Assembly: GCF_030546645.1 (NCBI RefSeq)
Contig: NZ_JAUOTO010000009.1
Location: 124,001 to 188,000 of the forward strand
Origin: Flavitalea plasmicola
GTDB taxonomy: Bacteria; Bacteroidota; Bacteroidia; Chitinophagales; Chitinophagaceae
Direction: 5' to 3'
Length of the DNA: 64,000 bases
Under the pieces are notes generated by a model. That model was not told the origin of the DNA. It made no database searches and saw nothing but the letters and a program-made list of their open reading frames with translations. A program made the translations under genes and the position numbers. Below are positions 61,233 through 64,000 of this stretch, piece by piece (within the stretch, counting starts at the first letter, position 1; every line of letters begins with the position of its first letter).

Positions 61233-62819
61233 ATGAGGTACTGGGTATACCTGACTGCGGCCCTGATGCCGCTTGCGGTAACCCCCTGCGTGTCAGCACA
61301 ACGAGTGATGTACTGTGAGCCTGTCAGCGACAGGTGGACGGTGCGTACTGAGCTGGCGGGTAAAGCAGGGGATTATTATTGGATGCAAACCACGCATCGA
61401 AGGCGGACTACCAACCGGACGGCAGATCCCCGTGAGACAGAGGTTCAATCCTTCGATATTTATGACGCGCGGATGAAGCCTGTGAATTCCATCCCTTCCT
61501 ATCCGGTGACGGATGCTACCCTGAAGGAATACTTAGTAACGGGCGATATTTCGTTTGATCAGCTGGTGCTGCTGGGCGGGCAGAAGAAGACCTCGCTCTT
61601 CCTGCGACGATATTCGCCGGATGGAATGCCTGTCGACAAAGGGCGTATCCTGGATTCCCTTCCTTTTAATGAATCGGGCAATAGCTGGCTGCTGGTCCGC
61701 AGCGAGGATCAGCGACTGATGCTTTTACTGGGCTTTCAGTCCATCACTTCCTATCCGCCCAAGCTGCACGCGCTGCTGTTCGACCAGGACTGGCGGCTGC
61801 TGTACAAGCGTGTGTATGCGCATCCTTTTATCACGCAGCCATTCATCCAGGATGACTTCACCAACTATCCATTGGAACATTTTACCAATAGCCCGGTGAA
61901 GCTGGGTAATAACGGACAGTGGATGATGATGTCGCCTTCCCGCACCAACGCAAATTTCCTGTTATTCCATTTCAATGCCACGGACACGGCTATGTCCTAC
62001 AGGGAGATCATGCTGCCTGGCAATTCCGGGATGGAGGATGTGAATCTCTCCATCGATAACATGCGGGATGAAGCCACGGCTGCCGTGCTTTCCACCTTTC
62101 ATTACGATGTGCTGAAGAACGTGCATGTCGTGCATTATTCCATGCGGCAAAAGGCATTTGATTTTGACAGTTCATATCGTTTCAGCACACTGGTGCCGGG
62201 CAAAGTGCGGGATGAGAATCTGACGAAGGAAAGTTTTATAGCGGTGCCTGGCAGCGGATTTATGCTGCTGAAGGAATACGGCAGGCCTTTTACGGAGTGG
62301 TATGACGACGAGAGCACGTATGATCTGCAGTGGGATCCTTCTTCTCTTTTGATCCCTGTGAGCAATATCCCTGCCAAGAGCCTCCGGTCACCCGCGTTGC
62401 ATGACGGTTATGCCCGGTTTCCTTCGTTGGGTGGCTTGGGTATGGACCATTTACGGGGTGATCTGGGACTTTTCTATTTCCCATGCAAAAGGGGCGATAG
62501 CTGCTGGAGCGCCGTGCTGAGCAAAGAGCAGACCACGGAGTTGAATTCGCCTAACCTTTCTTATTTTATGGTGCCTATGGGCGACAGGTTGTTTTTATTA
62601 TATAACAGTTTTTTCCGTAATGAGAATCCGTACGGCAGCACTACGGTGCTGGATCACCAGGGGGATGTGCTTAGCGACGCCATCAGTCCTATGTTCTGGA
62701 AGTTCAAGACCATCCTGCAATTCCAGCAGGCCCGCCAGATATCATGGGATGAGGTGGTGATACCTTATAATAATTATTATGGGAGAAGTGGTTTTGCCGT
62801 TGTCAAGTTTGGGGAGTAA
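61233..62819 (+). CDS. secreted protein of unknown function, propeller-like
   Basis: Hypothetical exported protein of 528 residues with a signal peptide ending VSAQ (residue about 23). The body is beta-rich with repeating hydrophobic strands and turns, such as FDIYDARMKPVNSIPSYPV and ALLFDQDWRLLYKRVY, which suggests propeller-like folding, though no named repeat is clear. No catalytic motif or lipobox is seen, and Cys are few. It is preceded by a 125-bp AT-rich gap with a run of T (61128-61145) and followed after 24 bp by the gamma-glutamyltransferase gene, which may be co-transcribed. I do not recognise the family. Confidence 0.7.
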   Translation: MRYWVYLTAALMPLAVTPCVSAQRVMYCEPVSDRWTVRTELAGKAGDYYWMQTTHRRRTTNRTADPRETEVQSFDIYDARMKPVNSIPSYPVTDATLKEYLVTGDISFDQLVLLGGQKKTSLFLRRYSPDGMPVDKGRILDSLPFNESGNSWLLVRSEDQRLMLLLGFQSITSYPPKLHALLFDQDWRLLYKRVYAHPFITQPFIQDDFTNYPLEHFTNSPVKLGNNGQWMMMSPSRTNANFLLFHFNATDTAMSYREIMLPGNSGMEDVNLSIDNMRDEATAAVLSTFHYDVLKNVHVVHYSMRQKAFDFDSSYRFSTLVPGKVRDENLTKESFIAVPGSGFMLLKEYGRPFTEWYDDESTYDLQWDPSSLLIPVSNIPAKSLRSPALHDGYARFPSLGGLGMDHLRGDLGLFYFPCKRGDSCWSAVLSKEQTTELNSPNLSYFMVPMGDRLFLLYNSFFRNENPYGSTTVLDHQGDVLSDAISPMFWKFKTILQFQQARQISWDEVVIPYNNYYGRSGFAVVKFGE

Positions 62820-62843
62820 TTTAGGCAACTAAAATTCCCCGAC

Positions 62844-64000
62844 ATGAGAAATTATTACCTGCTGCCAGCAGCTGCTATCTTCTGCTGCCAGGTTTCCCTG
62901 GCACAATTGACACAAAAACCACCGCTGCACGGTACGCATTGGATGGCCGTCACCGGCAAGCCGCTGGCTGCGGAGGCCGGGGCGCAGATCTTCCAGAAAG
63001 GCGGCAATGCGGTGGATGCCACCTGCGCTATGCTGGGGGCTGTGTGCACGATGTGGGACGTGCTGAGCTGGGGTGGCGAGACGCAAGCCATCATCTACAA
63101 CCCGAAGACCGGCAAGGTCATTTCCATCAATGCGTTGGGTTATGCGCCTACCGGCGCTACGCCGGCTTACTTTTCGAGCAAAGGATTCAATTTTCCTCCT
63201 GAATACGGGCCATTGGCGGCCGTCACACCCGGCACGCCCGGCGGGCTCTGCTATATGCTGGCGGAGTATGGCACCATGAGCCTGAAAGAGGTATTGGCCC
63301 CTGCTATGGAAATGGCGAGGGGGTATGCGATCGAGGCGCAGACGGCCAACAGCTTTGAGGCGCAGAAAAGGCGGCTGAAGGAATGGCCTTACAGCAAGCA
63401 GGTGTTCCTTACGCATCCCGGAGAGAAGCGGGAGGCGCCCGAGGCCGGAGAGATCTTCGTTCAGAAGGACCTGCTGGAAACACTTACGAAAATGGTGGAT
63501 GCGGAGCAGGATGCGCTGAAGCATAAGAAGAGCCGGAAGGAGGCTATTTATGCCGCGTATGACCGATTCTATAAGGGAGACATCGCGAAGGAGTTCGTGC
63601 GCGGGTGCCAGGAGCAGGGAGGGCTGATCACGCTGGAAGACCTGGCCATGTGGAAGCCAGTCGAGGAGGAGCCGCTGCATGTCAATTACAAAGGAATCGA
63701 GGTTTATAAGCTGCAGCAATGGACGCAGGGGCCCTCTTTATTACAAAGCCTGAATATCCTGGAGAATTTCGACCTGAAGGGGATGGGGTATAACAGCACG
63801 CGGTATATACATACATTGTATCAGGCGATGAGCCTTAGCTTTGCCGATCGTGATTTTTATTATGGGGATCCGGCATTTGCCAAGGGGCAGCCGATGAAGG
63901 GCCTGCTGAGCAAGGAGTATGCGAAGCAGCGGGCGGGGCTGATAGGCGGTGACAGGAATGATCCCGCCATTGCGCCGGGCGATCCTTATCCTTTCGAAGG
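62844..64000 (+). CDS. ggt: gamma-glutamyltransferase, 3' end outside window
   Basis: N-terminal 385 residues of a secreted gamma-glutamyltransferase, which splits gamma-glutamyl bonds such as in glutathione. Signal peptide ending QVSLAQ (residue about 21), then the family blocks AVTGKPLAAEAGAQIFQKGGNAVDATCAM near 36-64, GYAPTGATPAYF, AAVTPGTPGGLCYMLAEYGTMSLKEVLAPAMEMA near 125-160, and GGLITLEDLAMWKP near 255. The frame stays open to the end of the window. The maturation site with the nucleophile Thr lies beyond it, so activity cannot be judged. The start ATG at 62844 is clear. Confidence 0.9.
   Translation, partial: MRNYYLLPAAAIFCCQVSLAQLTQKPPLHGTHWMAVTGKPLAAEAGAQIFQKGGNAVDATCAMLGAVCTMWDVLSWGGETQAIIYNPKTGKVISINALGYAPTGATPAYFSSKGFNFPPEYGPLAAVTPGTPGGLCYMLAEYGTMSLKEVLAPAMEMARGYAIEAQTANSFEAQKRRLKEWPYSKQVFLTHPGEKREAPEAGEIFVQKDLLETLTKMVDAEQDALKHKKSRKEAIYAAYDRFYKGDIAKEFVRGCQEQGGLITLEDLAMWKPVEEEPLHVNYKGIEVYKLQQWTQGPSLLQSLNILENFDLKGMGYNSTRYIHTLYQAMSLSFADRDFYYGDPAFAKGQPMKGLLSKEYAKQRAGLIGGDRNDPAIAPGDPYPFE

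Overview
The window comes from a Gram-negative Bacteroidota chromosome, most likely a member of the Chitinophagaceae with fairly high GC (placement inferred from gene content, not from a marker gene). It carries two SusC/SusD outer-membrane uptake pairs, an ECF sigma/FecR pair, LytS/LytTR two-component systems, a beta-propeller sensor kinase, FtsX/MacB-type permeases without an ATPase, a DUF5687 permease and A-rich translation starts with TAnnTTTG-type promoter elements. I see no rRNA, tRNA, CRISPR array, insertion sequence or prophage. Both window ends cut a gene: a 2-hydroxyacid dehydrogenase on the left and a gamma-glutamyltransferase on the right.

Layout. 2-12234: one co-directional operon with a dehydrogenase, an FGGY kinase, a histidine phosphatase, a GH106-like glycosidase, SusC, SusD and a second FGGY kinase; it reads as an uptake and breakdown locus for a rhamnose-type glycoside. 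12240-12940: an AT-rich scar with a 50-residue basic ORF and a gene whose centre is deleted. 12941-18969: an AlkZ-like winged-helix protein, an OmpA-domain protein, a secreted coiled-coil protein, an NmrA-like protein, a haem c protein and an S41 peptidase whose two ends carry the same 7-bp tandem repeat. 19087-27570: two LytS-type kinases (the first with an eroded ATPase domain), a LytTR regulator, a large propeller sensor kinase, and a permease whose upstream region holds direct repeats with LytTR-site geometry. 27597-32173: a type I pullulanase and a second permease.

32183-38838: an operon of a zincin peptidase, an MBL-fold hydrolase and an esterase, divergent from a patatin-like lipase. 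The peptidase, MBL protein and lipase have no signal peptide, so this looks like an intracellular hydrolase set of unknown purpose. 38916-50241: ECF sigma factor, FecR, SusC, SusD, an EEP-family phosphodiesterase, an NPP-type phosphodiesterase, gluQ and an OprO/OprP-like porin; the enzymes suggest capture of a phosphodiester-containing nutrient. 50290-55365: a Tat-exported Gfo/Idh/MocA oxidoreductase, two tandem TIGR03118-like lipoproteins of identical length separated by hairpin-rich repeats, and a dihaem cytochrome c.

55367-59397 is a leftward operon of a DUF5687 permease, ABC ATPase, LytS kinase and LytTR regulator, that is, an exporter with its own sensor. 59794-64000 holds an APC amino acid permease, a secreted protein of unknown function and the start of a gamma-glutamyltransferase. 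The best candidates for undescribed biology are the zincin/MBL/patatin locus, the paired intact and eroded LytS kinases with a nearby LytTR-like site, and the deletion-broken gene in the AT-rich scar.
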